Positions 23,600 to 35,638 of a DNA stretch of 64,000 bases are shown piece after piece. Each line of letters begins with the position of its first letter. Positions within the stretch are counted from its first letter, which is position 1. This DNA is from Lytechinus variegatus (taxonomy: Eukaryota > Echinodermata > Echinoidea > Temnopleuroida > Toxopneustidae), in NCBI RefSeq assembly GCF_018143015.1, contig NC_054740.1, forward strand, positions 67,358,856-67,422,855, in the 5' to 3' direction. The position numbers and the translations under genes are program-made. Below the pieces are notes generated by a model. That model had not been told where the DNA came from. It made no database searches and saw only the letters and a list, made by a program, of their open reading frames with translations.

Positions 23600-24520
23600 C
23601 CAGCAGATGGTGCAAGTATTCGCCGATCCCATTAAATTGTCGAGTCGAGTCTGTCGCTTATATATTGCATGCTCGCGGCATACGGCCGTGCAGACCAGTA
23701 GCAGCGAATTTGAACAATTTGCCTCACCACGATTCAACTTTTACAAAATTAGTGCGCATTCATCATAATATGCTATTTTGAAAAAAATCCTGATAACGCA
23801 TCATATTTTTTTACATTTTAAACAATAAGAATATCTCAATACACACTAGGAATTGAGATTTCAATTTCTTTTTTGAAATATTAAAAAGGCAAATAATGTA
23901 ATTCCGCGCAGTAACATATCATATCGAGTTGTGCATTGTTTCTCCCTTTTCCTCGTGTGATCTACGTAGGCCAAAATGAGGTACAAGACTGCCACGAAAA
24001 TATGCATAAAAATCCTTAAAAGAGTATTTTCTTTCCAATTGTGTTATAGTGTCCGATTTATGAATTCCTTATAATCATTCTGATTGTCGTATTTTTGTTG
24101 TAGGCGAATGAATTCATTACTATTAAGGATTGGGTTATCGGTGTTATTCTGCCAAACGAATGACTGAGCGCACGACACTAACGACTGGGTGCTATATCAT
24201 GGGTAGGGGATCCGTAGGCTTAGCGCGGCACTGGCAGCCCCTCCGTCCGCCGTCGCGTTGGGGGTCGAACGTCCGGTGGAACAGGAACGGGGATCTCATT
24301 CCTTTTGGTAGGATAGGGTTCTGATGTTAAACAGTTGAAATATTCATCTTATGCTCAGGATTTTCTCAAAAGTCATACATAAATTGCTAAAATAATTGTG
24401 AATATTTGCCACTTTTCTTTTGACTTGCTAATGTAATGGCAAATGCTACGACACTGATTCATTGCGCACATCGTAAAAAACATGAAAAAGTTAAAAAGAT
24501 CTGAATGTAAATATCTTTAT
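23600..24520. other. Upstream region of CCDC43, probable promoter area
   Basis: Immediately upstream of the CCDC43 start. No TATA box or clear initiator is visible. A GC-richer patch at about 24200-24300 with the words GTCCGCCGTCGCG and GGTCGAACGTCC stands out from the AT-rich surroundings, but I could not assign it. Confidence 0.35.
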
Positions 24521-24529
24521 AAGTGTCAG

Positions 24530-24803
24530 GACTAGGGGTGGATCCAGGATTTTTCGCAAAGGAAGGGGGGGCACATTTTTCTTGTAGGAAAAATTTGACA
24601 GTAAAAAAAAAGGGTTTCAACCAAAAATTAAGGGAATTTGACTACCAAAAAAAGAAGGGTCTTCACTTTCGAAGGGGGGGGGGGGGCATGCTTCTGTTTT
24701 AATGGCATTTTTACATTACAAATTTTAATTGTGCCTCTCAAAAGAGGGATGGCATGGGTGGCTGTGCCCACTCCCCCCCCCCCCCTTGGATCTGCCAGTA
24801 GGG
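24530..24803. mobile_element. Short inverted-repeat element with G-run ends
   Basis: The left end AGGGGTGGATCCAGGAT and the complement of the right end (CTGGCAGATCCAAGGGGGG) form imperfect inverted repeats followed by long G/C runs. Non-coding; the open frames on both strands are incidental. Confidence 0.5.
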
Positions 24804-27800
24804 ACCCCAATCGAGAAAATCAAACAAAAATCTCCTTCGTTTTACACTATAAAAAGCACTTACCTCGATTGAAATAAGTGGTACAAATCTATTGGAACAG
24901 GTCTTGTTATTCTAACATGTAAATGAAATGTGGAAAAAAGGGTTCAAACTTTGCCAAAAACGTTCAATTTCCCCATTGACTCCGTCCGCGCTGCTTTGTG
25001 TCAATATAGCCTTTGCGGCCAGTTTTAGACAGTTTGGGGCGGAGCTAACTGCGCGAAAATATCAGGTGATCGCTGGCGCATCGCGTAAGTCCGATGACCC
25101 CTAAATCTAGTCTTGTAAAAGACGTCGTCAACCCGCACCGTTATTCAATAAATGATCTCGATCCCGAAATATTTCCACCCAGTTATTTCACTTTTAATGT
25201 ACGCGTCCATCGAACATTGATTGAACAGAAAGAAAGCGTGAGTGAGTCAAGGAAATGAGAGAAAACAGAGAGGGCAATCGGGAGAGTATTTAAATTGTTT
25301 TCAGATATTGCTTGTGTGTCATTTATGTAATAATGAAGTCATCAAGCTCGCCCGGCAAGCTCGAAGAGGACGAGCAGAATACAGATAATTTGATCGTTAG
25401 ATTGTTACATTGTTATGATTTCATTCCTTACTTTGATCTAGAGGATGTTGAATTCTTCTTATTTAGATAATCATGTCACGAGCTCTGTCTCTTTATTTTG
25501 GCAGCCTAGCTAATACCTCGGTTGCGCTTGCTTAGCATGCAAAGGCTCGGAGGTGTGAAAAAACGCCCGTCTTAACATTTTAAATAGCTCCGTGGTTTGA
25601 ATAAAAATTAATAAAACGGCCGTCGTATTAACAAATGTGACCGAGGTAGAGGCTCCAGTGGCGTAAGCGGAAGGGGGGGGCGGGGGGTATAGGGGCTCAC
25701 CTTAACCCCCTTAAATTCCCCCCTCCTATTTTTTTTTTGCTTGCTTGCTTGTCAATTTTTTTTTGGTGGGGGGGGGTAAGTCAAGACCAAGTCGAAATAA
25801 TGATGATTATTTATTCTTTATGACTTCTAGACGATCTTATACCGCCCCCAAGAAAAAAAAGCACATTGTTCCCCTTTATTGTTCCCACTTACGATAATGA
25901 CTTAATGTCGACCTTTCTCAATGTTTTCATATTCCCCCCCCCCTCTCATCACAAGTGGGAACAAAGATACGAGGGGTGCATTGAGGGACATGAGGGTTGA
26001 AGGAAAGGCAGGGGGCACGCCCAGCTCAGGGATCCCTGGGAGTATTCTCGTTTTTTCAGGCTAGAACACACAAACCCATCATGGGTTCATTCAAAGGATC
26101 AATGGAAAGGGGTGCTTTTCACTGGTCGGCACATGAATGCTTTGACCCAATCAGAAGTGAAAACGCAAGAAAAAAAATCATTCATCTCATGAAATGTTCC
26201 CATCGATGGCGACGGAATGTCTGGCTTCCAAGACCTTATCGGACATGCGGTTTCATGTCTGTCAACAACACCACGGCAACTTCAGAGAAACAAATTCTTT
26301 CACACCCTCCTTATTCCGAAAAATCCCCGTAAATTACTTTCTTTTTTGTCAACACCTTTCGATATCGATCTTTTAAAGTACACCCTTTAAATACCGACAG
26401 TTGTAATATTTTGGCATTTCTTTACGTAATCAAATAATAATTTCTTTTGTGCTGTCATACATGAAGAGTTCATATTTTGGGGGATCTTGCAGACTGAACA
26501 AATAAAACGTTTTCTCATGCAGGTTCCCTCATGTTATCGCTGTATTATTCATAAATGATGCCATGTCTGATTTGTACACTATGTTAATTCTTCTGATGTA
26601 ATACTTTTTGTAAATGTTCATGATTATGACTTGTGAAATAATGCCATATCTTAAAATTGACGAGAAGAGCTCCACATAGCAACCTTCAGAATATTTTTCT
26701 TTTTGGACTACTCACAAGTAGCCAGGGACACCAAAGGAGGGGGCAATAAGATAAAAAGTGAGTATTTTCGATCGTCTGATCGTTGTTACATGATGATACC
26801 CTTTATACCCCCACCCTATCCCTGTCCCCTCATATCGACCCTCCACTATCACAGGTTTAAGTTGAGACTCATCGCGGAAAAGGAGACAATTAAATGGAGA
26901 AATGTGAATGAGCCATGTAGGCCCCCTCCCAGTGTAAAAAAATCAATATATGGCACATCCCTTGATATCAGATGGTAATTTCAATTTGACAGTCGCATTG
27001 GATACCTAATTTATTTTTATGGGGTAGGCAGTGGTATAAAAGCCCCATATTTTTTATCAACGCAGGTCCATGTTTTGACTATCTTTTCATCCATGACAGG
27101 GCATGATGATAAGACGAAGTGTTTGAAAAATATATTCCCATAATAAGCAGATTACGGATGTATAATTCAGGGGGGGGGGGTTCTATGAGAAACATGTTAC
27201 TCTCCGCTCAATCATACCAATGACCTCCAATTTCCAGGGGGGAGGGCGTAAAAAGGTTCTTTGCAGGAATTGGCAGAATAATTATCGTAGTTCAGGAGAT
27301 ACGTACGTTTCTCCAATTAGGCAAATCATTTTTTATTTAATTCATTTATTTATTTTTGTTGATGGCAATGATATCAAGGGCGCAGCTTGGACCGAGGGAA
27401 CGAAGAGACCCCCGGCCCCCCCCCCCCCTCCGCCTGCATTAGAAAATAAAAATAACTGACGTCTCGTCGAGCAAATTTTTGTAGGCCTAATATTAAAACA
27501 ATCAGTATGTATGATCTCTGTAGAAATAAAATCTTAAATATGTGTGATTGTGAGAGGGCATTGTGCGTAAATATTGCCATTAAAACATTGACTTTTTAAT
27601 AAACAAAATATATTTTAGTAGGCCTAAACAATTGATTACTAATTGAAAACTATTCAGCTACACACCGAGGGATTCCCCTATTTTAATTTAGCCCGTACGA
27701 GCGAGTGTACAGTTACAACGAACATGTCCATGCTTTTTTTACACACGCAGTCTCACCCACTGCACTCTAATTATTCCCATGCCACCATCTCGGTCACAGA

Positions 27801-28849
27801 CCTCACGCAAATGTAAACATCCTTGCACAGAATTCACACCACACCACACAGTAACTGTATACCGCCATTATGCCATGTACAATATCTCATACACACGACC
27901 TTTCAAAATCACGGCGATTACACGTGATTAACATTTGTACATGTAACTAAGGGGGGGGGGTGAATGTTCCCAAGAGAACAATTGTGCTAGCCTTCATCCT
28001 TTCACATTTTAAAATTATTTTCATGAATTTTATTTTTATGACATTCGTTCACAACGTTACAGAGTTTCAACAAATTTTACAAATCATAAAAATTGCCTGA
28101 ATCAAGACTATCACATGGTCTACGTTCGTGATAGGCCCCTCCCACCACTTCGGGCGATCTTCAACTTCATGACGAAAATTACGTCACGTATACGTCATAT
28201 GGAGGTTTTTGCTTTGCATTTTGGAATTTATAAGTCAGTTCACTAATTTTTTTTTCTTAAATTAATCTAGATGCAAGACTTCGTCCCAAAACCATCTTTT
28301 TTAAGAATGAAAAGTCCCAAAACGGACCCCAAGATGTTTTTAGTGAATATCTTGAAGTAGAAAAGGGCGGGTCCTTCAAAAAGATTATACAGCTCTGCAT
28401 GAACTTCCAAGACGGCCCCTGAGACAAGAATTTAGGGAAAATCCCCAAAGATGCAGCAAATGCAGAATTTTTATTGGTCAAATTTTGGAGGGCGCCGCCC
28501 CCAAATCAAGAACTTGGCTCGCTCACACGCAATCGTGGTGACGTCATGGTAACGGATCTCGTGTGCAAAACTTTGAATTTCCCATTGACTTTATACACAT
28601 ACAAACTCTGCACAATTCATGTGGAATACAAGGACAAAGTACGATATTTTCCCATTCAATGGACAAGTAGAGGTAAGCCATTCGAAAAAATAAAGATCTA
28701 AAGAACCACTGACCAATAATTACCGATCCTTTAGATACCAAAATATTCTTAGCTACCTGAAATAACCCAATTTAGGGTGAAATTATCAGTCAAGAGGAAG
28801 CATCATCCGGGGCTTCGTAGGATCAACGGACGCGCGCGACGCACTCGCA
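24804..28849. other. Intergenic region upstream of RPL19
   Basis: No gene recognised. It contains a GC-richer patch at about 24980-25150, poly-G/C runs (25670-25700, 25930-25945, 27170, 27417, 27950), and a TGACGTCA-like site at about 28541. A 111-codon plus-strand frame at 25997-26332 and others lack homology or splice support. Confidence 0.45.
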
Positions 28850-28852
28850 ATG
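28850..28852 (+). other. RPL19: Possible RPL19 start codon in a minimal first exon
   Basis: The sequence CTCGCAATG is directly followed by GTATGT, a good 5' splice site, in a GC-rich patch 0.9 kb upstream of exon 2. RPL19 genes commonly have a first exon ending at or just after the initiator codon (ATGAG). To read into exon 2 (which begins T AAC CTA CGG) the exon should end ATG plus two bases. Here those two bases are missing, so the assignment is unresolved. Confidence 0.3.
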
Positions 28853-29781
28853 GTATGTAGGGATTTTGATAGAGAAAATGCCGTAGGTATTGGGGACCCT
28901 ACTGACAGTGGTGAGGACTCTCCCCTTTCCAATCCTACACATTAAATGCCTGCTATTCAAATATATTTTCTGCCTTTTTGAGATGGGATATTGAAAACTT
29001 TTGCATGCTTAATTGTGGAGTTGAATATGAAACCTACAAAAACTGGATATAGATCTATATTCTGCTGGAGTTGCATGGAGAGTAATTCGTGCAAGTGAGA
29101 TTTACTCTATTAAACATCTTGGTACTGTTTTGTAATTGCGCAAATCGCACATCACCACCAACAGGTTACAAGTATAAACATGTTTTTGAAAGCCATTTCT
29201 GCCAGCAGATGGCAGATTTTTAAAAATATGATTTAGCAGGCCAAATGATTCAACATGTTTTGAAAAAAATATTGAAATCTGACTTTTCTAAATGCTAACT
29301 CAAAAAATATTTTAAAGGAATCAGAAGGGAAAAAAAAATTGCCGATTACCTTCTCATCTTAACTTTTGTCATTGAAAACAATTTTCATATGTGCAACCAT
29401 TGGGCCAATCGCAACCAGAAACCAGGCGATGTTTTTATTGCTGAATGATCAGACCGTGATATTACATTACAGAATGGATATTGTTTTTATCTCTATTGTC
29501 GATGATCACATAGTGCCTCTGTAATGATGTGAAAGAGATTAACCCAGTCAGTTTCAGGTTGGAGCCTAACTGAAGATGTTACAAAGGGCAATCATTTTGA
29601 GCAAAATGAACAATCTACATGTCGTTTAAAGTTCATTTTCAGTAATGTTACCAATTACCATCATTTTTTTTTAAAACATGTAGCCTTGATCCTGTTGAAA
29701 CAAAGTGTATAAACTTAAGAGAATTTCATGATACTTCGTAATGGCTTTGTTTGCAAATATCTTTTCCTTTTCAAATTTCAG

Positions 29782-30011
29782 TAACCTACGGTTGCAGAAG
29801 CGCTTGGCCGCAAGCGTGATGAGCTGCGGCAAGAACAAGGTCTGGCTTGACCCTAATGAAATCAATGAGATCGCCAACGCTAACTCGAGGCAGAACATCC
29901 GCAAGTTGATCAAGGATGGTCTGATCATCCGCAAGCCTGTTGCTGTACATTCCAGGGCCCGTGTTCGCAAGGATGCAGAAGCCCGTAGGAAGGGACGTCA
30001 CAGTGGACGTG
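29782..30011 (+). CDS. RPL19: RPL19 exon 2
   Basis: Acceptor TTTCAAATTTCAG. Encodes NLRLQKRL to GRHSGRG. Ends CGTG followed by GTAGGTGA, phase 1. Confidence 0.96.
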
Positions 30012-32221
30012 GTAGGTGATCATACTTATGCCTATATTCTTTCTCATGGTTTAATCATCTTTATAGCTTTTTAAAAAAATATTTGTCATTCATAGAAGAG
30101 GAGCACATGTAATTTTTTATATGAACATAACTGGATTATCATCATGAAAAATTTATCTTAAAAAGCAGATAGTGAAATTATCAACATGATTTAAAGAATG
30201 ATTTCCCCCTGTTATTTATCCAGGTAAGCGTAAGGGTACAGCCAATGCCCGTATGCCGTCAAAGGTGATTTGGATCAGGCGGATGCGAGTCTTGAGGAGG
30301 CTACTCAAGAAGTACAGGGAGAACAAGAAGATTGACAGGCATCTGTAAGTAGATTCAAGATTTCCCATTATTAGAGGAGAAAAAATTTTTTTACATGAGT
30401 CGGTTTGTTTATTTAAAAAAAATGTATTTGGGGAAGGGGGAGGAAATAATCTTGGTTCTCAAACTTGATTTGCCTTTTTTCTTGTAAAATAAAAGCTTTC
30501 AAATATGATTTGTACAGTCTGTAAAAAGAGAAATTACTGCACAGAAGATATTTGAGTATTCCTAAAATAATGAGCAAATTGTGATTTGATACCAGGAAAA
30601 TTAGTCCCTTCCACTTTTTCATCTTCGATATGAGCCTGCTGTCCAAAATTTTATTTTGGACAGCAGGTAAGTATTTTTATTTGGTCATCAACAACCAACA
30701 CAATGAAAAATATTCCCCTCGGACTGTCTTGACTACGAAAGATGAATCTCTGGAATTTCAGTTGGTGTTGTATTTCCACTAACAAGGTGGGACAGGATCA
30801 CATTTTGGGTTAATCCAATTGAAATGGCCTTGACTTACCGTAAGTTGAGCTGTTGTATTCAAGCTTCTGAGCTTAAATTTTGCAATATTTCAATCTTCTT
30901 GTATTGTGCAACTCCAAGTATCATCTAACTAGAAAAACAGTTCAGTCATTACATGTTCTCCCATTTTCAAATGTAAACAGATGAAACCAAGTCTTTTATT
31001 ATTTAAATTTGTAATGTACTCCCTTTTAAGTGTTGCCTAAGCTCTTTCCCAAGTTATTGTCTCGAATCTACCTAAATAAGTTCGAGATATATTATTGATT
31101 TTGTGTGTTTCTTTCTTTCAGGTACCACTCACTATACATGAAGGTCAAGGGTAATGTCTTCAAGAACAAGCGAGTCCTCATGGAGTACATCCACAAGAAG
31201 AAGGCAGAAAACCAACGTGGCAAAATGCTTGCGTAAGTCATTTGTTACAGGGGACTTATATTGTCTAATCTGGGCCTCAGTCATCCTTTTTTTTTTTGAC
31301 CGGTGAAATGCTAACATAAATCAATATTTCCTATGCATATATTTTTAAAGGAAAATATAAAATTTGTTGTGATTTCCATGTAGCATAGGAAAATGCCACA
31401 TTTGGTGGACACCGAGTAGCATGGTGACAATTTCTGAATTTTCTTTTAAAAGATAGGACTACGCGAAGGAACTATGAGGTTTTAGCTCCCTGACTTTACA
31501 AGTAAATGTGCATATGGTATCAAGTGTTGGTCAACCTAATTGCCATAATTTAACTTACAAGAACAAAGGGAAATATCCCGATGCTACTTGGACACCATTT
31601 CCCTGTAACAGCATCATACTGTTTTGCTCAATAACTCAAGAATTTAGTGTAAATAGCCCCAAATTTCAAATAAATGTATGGTCTAAATTCAAATGTAAAG
31701 CCTTCAAATAATGTGTAGTATAATTAGTATTGAGTTATGCTAAAATGTCACAATGTGTGTCCCAACTTCATCAGTAATTCTCACATTGATCATTTACCAA
31801 ACACGAATAGTGCAGGAAATGAGTTGTGAAAAATGCATCGCTTTACTCGTTAGCAGGGTTTAAAGATGCAGTGCATCTATCATAGCAGCTTTCCTGCATT
31901 CCCAATTGTTATGTCTATGTGACCTGTGAAAATCAGAGATAAAGATTAAAAGGACACTTGCAGGATTACTATTAGGGAAAGAACAGCCCAGACTTTTGGT
32001 TTGGGTGCCTTACTTCGTTGAAATTGTGTATTTATTACGAGTCTTCACCTACAAATTCAGATTCCATCGATTGCATTTTCTTTTTGTGCAGTGAGCAAGC
32101 TGAGGCCAGGCGTACAAGGACCAAGGAGGCCCGCAAGCGCCGTGAAGAACGTATCGCTCAGAAACGCCAGGATTTACTCAAAAGCTTCAGCCGTGAAGAC
32201 GAGGAGGCCCCACAAAAATAG
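29782..32221 (+). CDS. RPL19: 60S ribosomal protein L19 (eL19), exons 2-5
   Basis: Exons 29782-30011, 30224-30344, 31122-31232 and 32092-32221 join in consistent phase and, with an expected ATGAG first exon, give 198 residues (human 196). The sequence reads [113 protein letters not shown] and [20 protein letters not shown], the near-invariant signature of eL19. The protein is part of the large ribosomal subunit; its long basic C-terminal helix reaches toward the small subunit. Introns 2, 3 and 4 are GT-AG. The first exon is not securely placed. Confidence 0.97.
30224..30344 (+). CDS. RPL19: RPL19 exon 3
   Basis: Acceptor TTATCCAG. Encodes [18 protein letters not shown] to KKIDRHL. Donor GTAAGTAG. 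Confidence 0.96.
30635..30667. repeat. Perfect 15-bp hairpin in RPL19 intron 3
   Basis: CCTGCTGTCCAAAAT and its exact reverse complement ATTTTGGACAGCAGG are separated by TTT. The right arm runs into GTAAGTA, which looks like a 5' splice site. It could be a tiny fold-back insertion or a structured intronic element. Confidence 0.8.
31122..31232 (+). CDS. RPL19: RPL19 exon 4
   Basis: Pyrimidine-rich acceptor TTTCTTTCTTTCAG. Encodes [18 protein letters not shown] to RGKMLA. Donor GTAAGTCA. Confidence 0.96.
32092..32221 (+). CDS. RPL19: RPL19 exon 5
   Basis: Acceptor TTTTTGTGCAG. Encodes [20 protein letters not shown] and a C-terminal tail ending EEAPQK, then TAG. Confidence 0.96.
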
Positions 32222-32536
32222 ATCCATGATTTGTAAATGACTAAAGAAAAAATGAAAATTCCGCAAGGATACAATGCCATGTGGAATTGTTTTCCTGTCG
32301 AATCCAGAGTCAATTGTCATCAGTTATTTATCAAATCCAACTGTCCTTTCACTCAACATCACGAAGAAATGATTTGTAATAATGAACTCATTATCTTTTT
32401 CCAAGGATAGTTTGAAGATCATGTAAAAACTTATGTGTAATGGTATTATCTATAACATACATTTATGGAACCATCGTCTTTTTGTTCCAAGTTTATTCTT
32501 GTACATTAATTGCACAGATTGATGATGTGATTTGGG

Positions 32537-32542
32537 AATAAA
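32537..32542 (+). terminator. RPL19 polyadenylation signal
   Basis: AATAAA about 315 nt after the stop codon, the first canonical signal downstream. The 3' end is expected 10-30 nt later. Confidence 0.6.
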
Positions 32543-32569
32543 TGCTTGGTATTGCTTCTTGCACCCAAT

Positions 32570-33780
32570 TTCTCTTATGAATCAATTTCATTTGTTTGCT
32601 ATGAATCTTTGGGTTGAACAGGTATTTTATTCACCCCGCCCACCCCCCCAAAAAAAACATCACTGGTCCGCTTTTTGTGCAGTTGATCAGATTTCATCGA
32701 CGCTTGTTGACTGATTTTTGAATTTTGTCATTTAGGTCAGCTGAACATCACTGAATGATGGATAGGCACATTCACCAAAAAAAGGAATTCGACAAAAATA
32801 AATCTACAAAATTTCAGCTACCTAAATTTTGAATTTCCAAATCTATTGAATGTCACACTTGTGTGTAAGATTTAATGCAATAGTTTGCTATTACACTGAA
32901 GTTAGTCAACAGGTGTAGATCCGAAAGGCATATTTTCAGTTGGTCTTATGCCAGTCTGTCCAACTTCTGTACTATCATTTGATCTACCATTAGTTTGTCC
33001 ACTATCGACATGGTGGAATTTTTTTTCCCTCAGCATTTTGTATAACAACCAGTTGGTCCAATGGCCATTTAGTGTATACTATTTGGTCTAATGGGACTTC
33101 GTGTTAATTGGGTGAAATGAATGAAAATAAAATGGATATCCTATTAACTGGTTATAAGACGAAGTGAGGATTGGACCAAATGGTTGTGAGGCGAAATGTT
33201 GATGAACGGATTGGCAGTAGATAAATGAAGGGAGACAGTATGTTGAGTAGACCATTTGCAGTAAATGAATTGGCAATTTACTGATCCAAATAATAGACCG
33301 AAGAGTGGGAGGCCTAGCTTAGCTGGAACAAATTCAATAAAGTATTTTTTTTTACAGGCACGGGACAATCAAAAGTCAGGACATCTGTAATTTAGTTATG
33401 CATAGTACAGCATAATTTCCTTTATTGCAGAAAAATGAGACATATTAGTTACATGAGATATGATTGAAATCTTGGGCATTACAGATGTGATCCTTGATAT
33501 TCACTGGGAAATAAGAATAATACCAAATGCACCACATATAGTCCTAAAAAGCTTTACACAATTACATATGAAGGGATGTATTTTTGCATTTAGTGATGGC
33601 CGACAATTCATTATCCTATGGAAGAGAAGCACAATCTAAACAGTAGTACTTAATTTGGTTGGAGCATATATTCTTTGTGTCAAGATTTGCACTCCACGTA
33701 ATAATGTAGACTATATTGCTTCATTTACATGAAATTTTGACACTGGAAATCAATTCTAGAGATTATCATAAGTTCAAAGT
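32570..33780. other. Intergenic, no features recognised
   Basis: AT-rich sequence downstream of RPL19. Short open frames without homology. Confidence 0.5.
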
Positions 33781-33781
33781 A

Positions 33782-34990
33782 AGTGGACTTGAACGGGTCA
33801 AGAAAATTCAAACGAGCATTATGCTAAAAGTTTCATCAAACTTGAAAGTGAATTATTTGTGAAAATTCTGAGTTTTGCGTAATTTTACAAAACAGTCATA
33901 TGCTCATCCTGTACTAGCTGCACAGAACGTTAGTGCAAACAGAAGACTCTTCTGCAACCAGTAATGTCACAGCATGCATGATATCTCATCTCAATCCAAA
34001 AGTACCACAAGTAATAACACTTCTGTGCGGCCAGTACTGGTATGCAAATGAGATATTAATTTTTGCATAAATGATCAATTAGGTTTTATTCCACCTTAAC
34101 CCTAAATAGACTGGGCTATTTCGACGCCTTAAAAGACGGGGGGGGGGGGGCTGATTCAGCCCCCCCTTTTAATCTCGGCCGTCGATCGCGCGATCGCGAC
34201 GAAAATTGGCACACGCGTTACCCATGGCATTATCTACAAAACTATAACATCAAATTCTGCAAAAAATCTCATGTCTCATTAATTATGCTAATTTATGCGT
34301 AAAATCGTAAGTTTGCTCTAATTGATAAAATAATGCCCCTGAAATGCTAATTTTTGTTTCACACACTCTAGATAGGCATCTGATCAAATTGATTTTAAAA
34401 AAATTTGAAAATCACATTTATTTTCCTATGTATTCTATTGTTTTCTAAATTTCTTATGTATTTCTTTGTTTTTCGACTTTTTGTTTTTTATTGTTTTTTC
34501 AATGGAAATTGTCGGGGACTTTATTTTGACCATAAAAAAGATAAAATTAACTGATTTTAAGCAGTAAAATAAAAAATAATGATACATTTATGAATTTTGG
34601 CTAAGAACACTATTTGCATTGGATTTGTACACAAATTCATGTTTTTGAGTAATTTTGGGTCTGCATGCACTTACGAAATGTTGCGTAATTTTGGAACCGC
34701 GTACCCGGGGGTCACAATTTTGGTCTCAAAAGTTGCGCGAGACTTGAAAGTAAAAAGTCAGCGAGCGACACGGTCAAAAAATTTCGCGTGGCGGATCTAT
34801 CGCGAAAAATGTCGAGGGGGGCTGAATTAGCCCCCCCAGTCTTTTTAGGGTTAAATGTGTGGAATTTACATTGCGGCAGCAAGTTTAATTAATTTCACAT
34901 ACGACTGATGAAATTTTCAGCGTAATTTTCAATTTCTTAAGTATTCAAATCAACGTTTTGTTAGGGTCAATTTGCTCTTCATTGTTCGGT
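33782..34990. mobile_element. Fold-back MITE split by another TTAA element
   Basis: The left arm (AAGTGGACTTGAACGGG, then TGCTAAAAGTTTCATCAAAC) and right arm (GATGAAATTTTCAGCG, then AAATCAACGTTTTGTTAGGG) are halves of the same fold-back family as 35039-35638. They are separated by the 751-bp element at 34100-34850. Confidence 0.65.
34100..34850. mobile_element. TTAA-flanked inverted-repeat element
   Basis: TTAA at 34096-34099 and 34851-34854 flanks ends CCCTAAATAGACTGGG (left) and the complement of CCCTAAAAAGACTGGG (right). TTAA target plus CCC-starting ends fit a piggyBac-mobilised non-autonomous element. Sub-terminal G/C runs and a CGATCGCGCGATCG palindrome near the left end are notable. 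There is no transposase frame. Confidence 0.8.
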
Positions 34991-35038
34991 TTGTTCACAG
35001 TTCTTGCTGATAACTGCAGAAAAGCTGCGTCCTATGCC

Positions 35039-35638
35039 TTAGAGGTCAAGTCCACCTCAGAAAAATGTTGATTTGAATCAATAGAGAAAAATCAGACAAG
35101 CACAATGCTGAAAATTTCATCAAAATCGGATGTAAAATAAGAAAGTTATGACATTTCAAAGTTTTGCTCATTTTTAACAAAATAGTTATATGAACGAGCC
35201 AGTTACATCCAAATGAGAAAGTTGATGTCACCATTTCTTTTGTTTATTGTTTGAATTATACAATATTTCAATTTTACGAATTTGACGATTAGGACCTCCG
35301 TGCCTGAAGCACAAAATATTAAAATAATGGAATTCCACGTGTTCAGGGAGGAATGAAACTTCATTTCACATGACAATGACGAAAAAATAAAAAGATTTCA
35401 TATTTCATATAATAAAATACAAAAGAAATTGTGAGTGAGTGATGTCATCAGTTCCTCATTTGCATACCGACCGAGATGTGCATATAACTGTTTTGTGAAA
35501 TGAAGCGAAACTTTAAAATGCCATAACTTTCTTATTTTACATTCGATTTTGATGAAATTTTCAGTGTTATACTTGTTGAATTTTCTCTCTCTCTTTTTAT
35601 TCAAATCAAGTTTTTGTTGGGGTGGAATTGTCCTTTAA
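35039..35638. mobile_element. Intact fold-back MITE, TTAA-type
   Basis: Long inverted arms of about 190 bp (shared words AAATTTCATCAAAATCGGAT and the complement, and TAAGAAAGTTATG with CATAACTTTCTTA), ending at TTAG (left) and TTAA (right). A central GGAATTCCACGTG region separates the arms. Best preserved of the three copies in this window. Confidence 0.82.

Noticed and set aside
28474..28701. 75-codon frame ending at an AG/GTAAGC donor that would join RPL19 exon 2 in frame
   Set aside because: It would add a long unrelated N terminus to eL19, which begins at the M-S-x-L-x-L-Q-K segment in other animals. Probably coincidence.
29515..29590. Possible C/D box snoRNA in the RPL19 upstream intron (ATGATGT ... 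CTGA)
   Set aside because: The C box deviates from consensus, the closing stem is out of register, and the interior forms its own hairpin (TCAGTT with AACTGA). Not strong enough.
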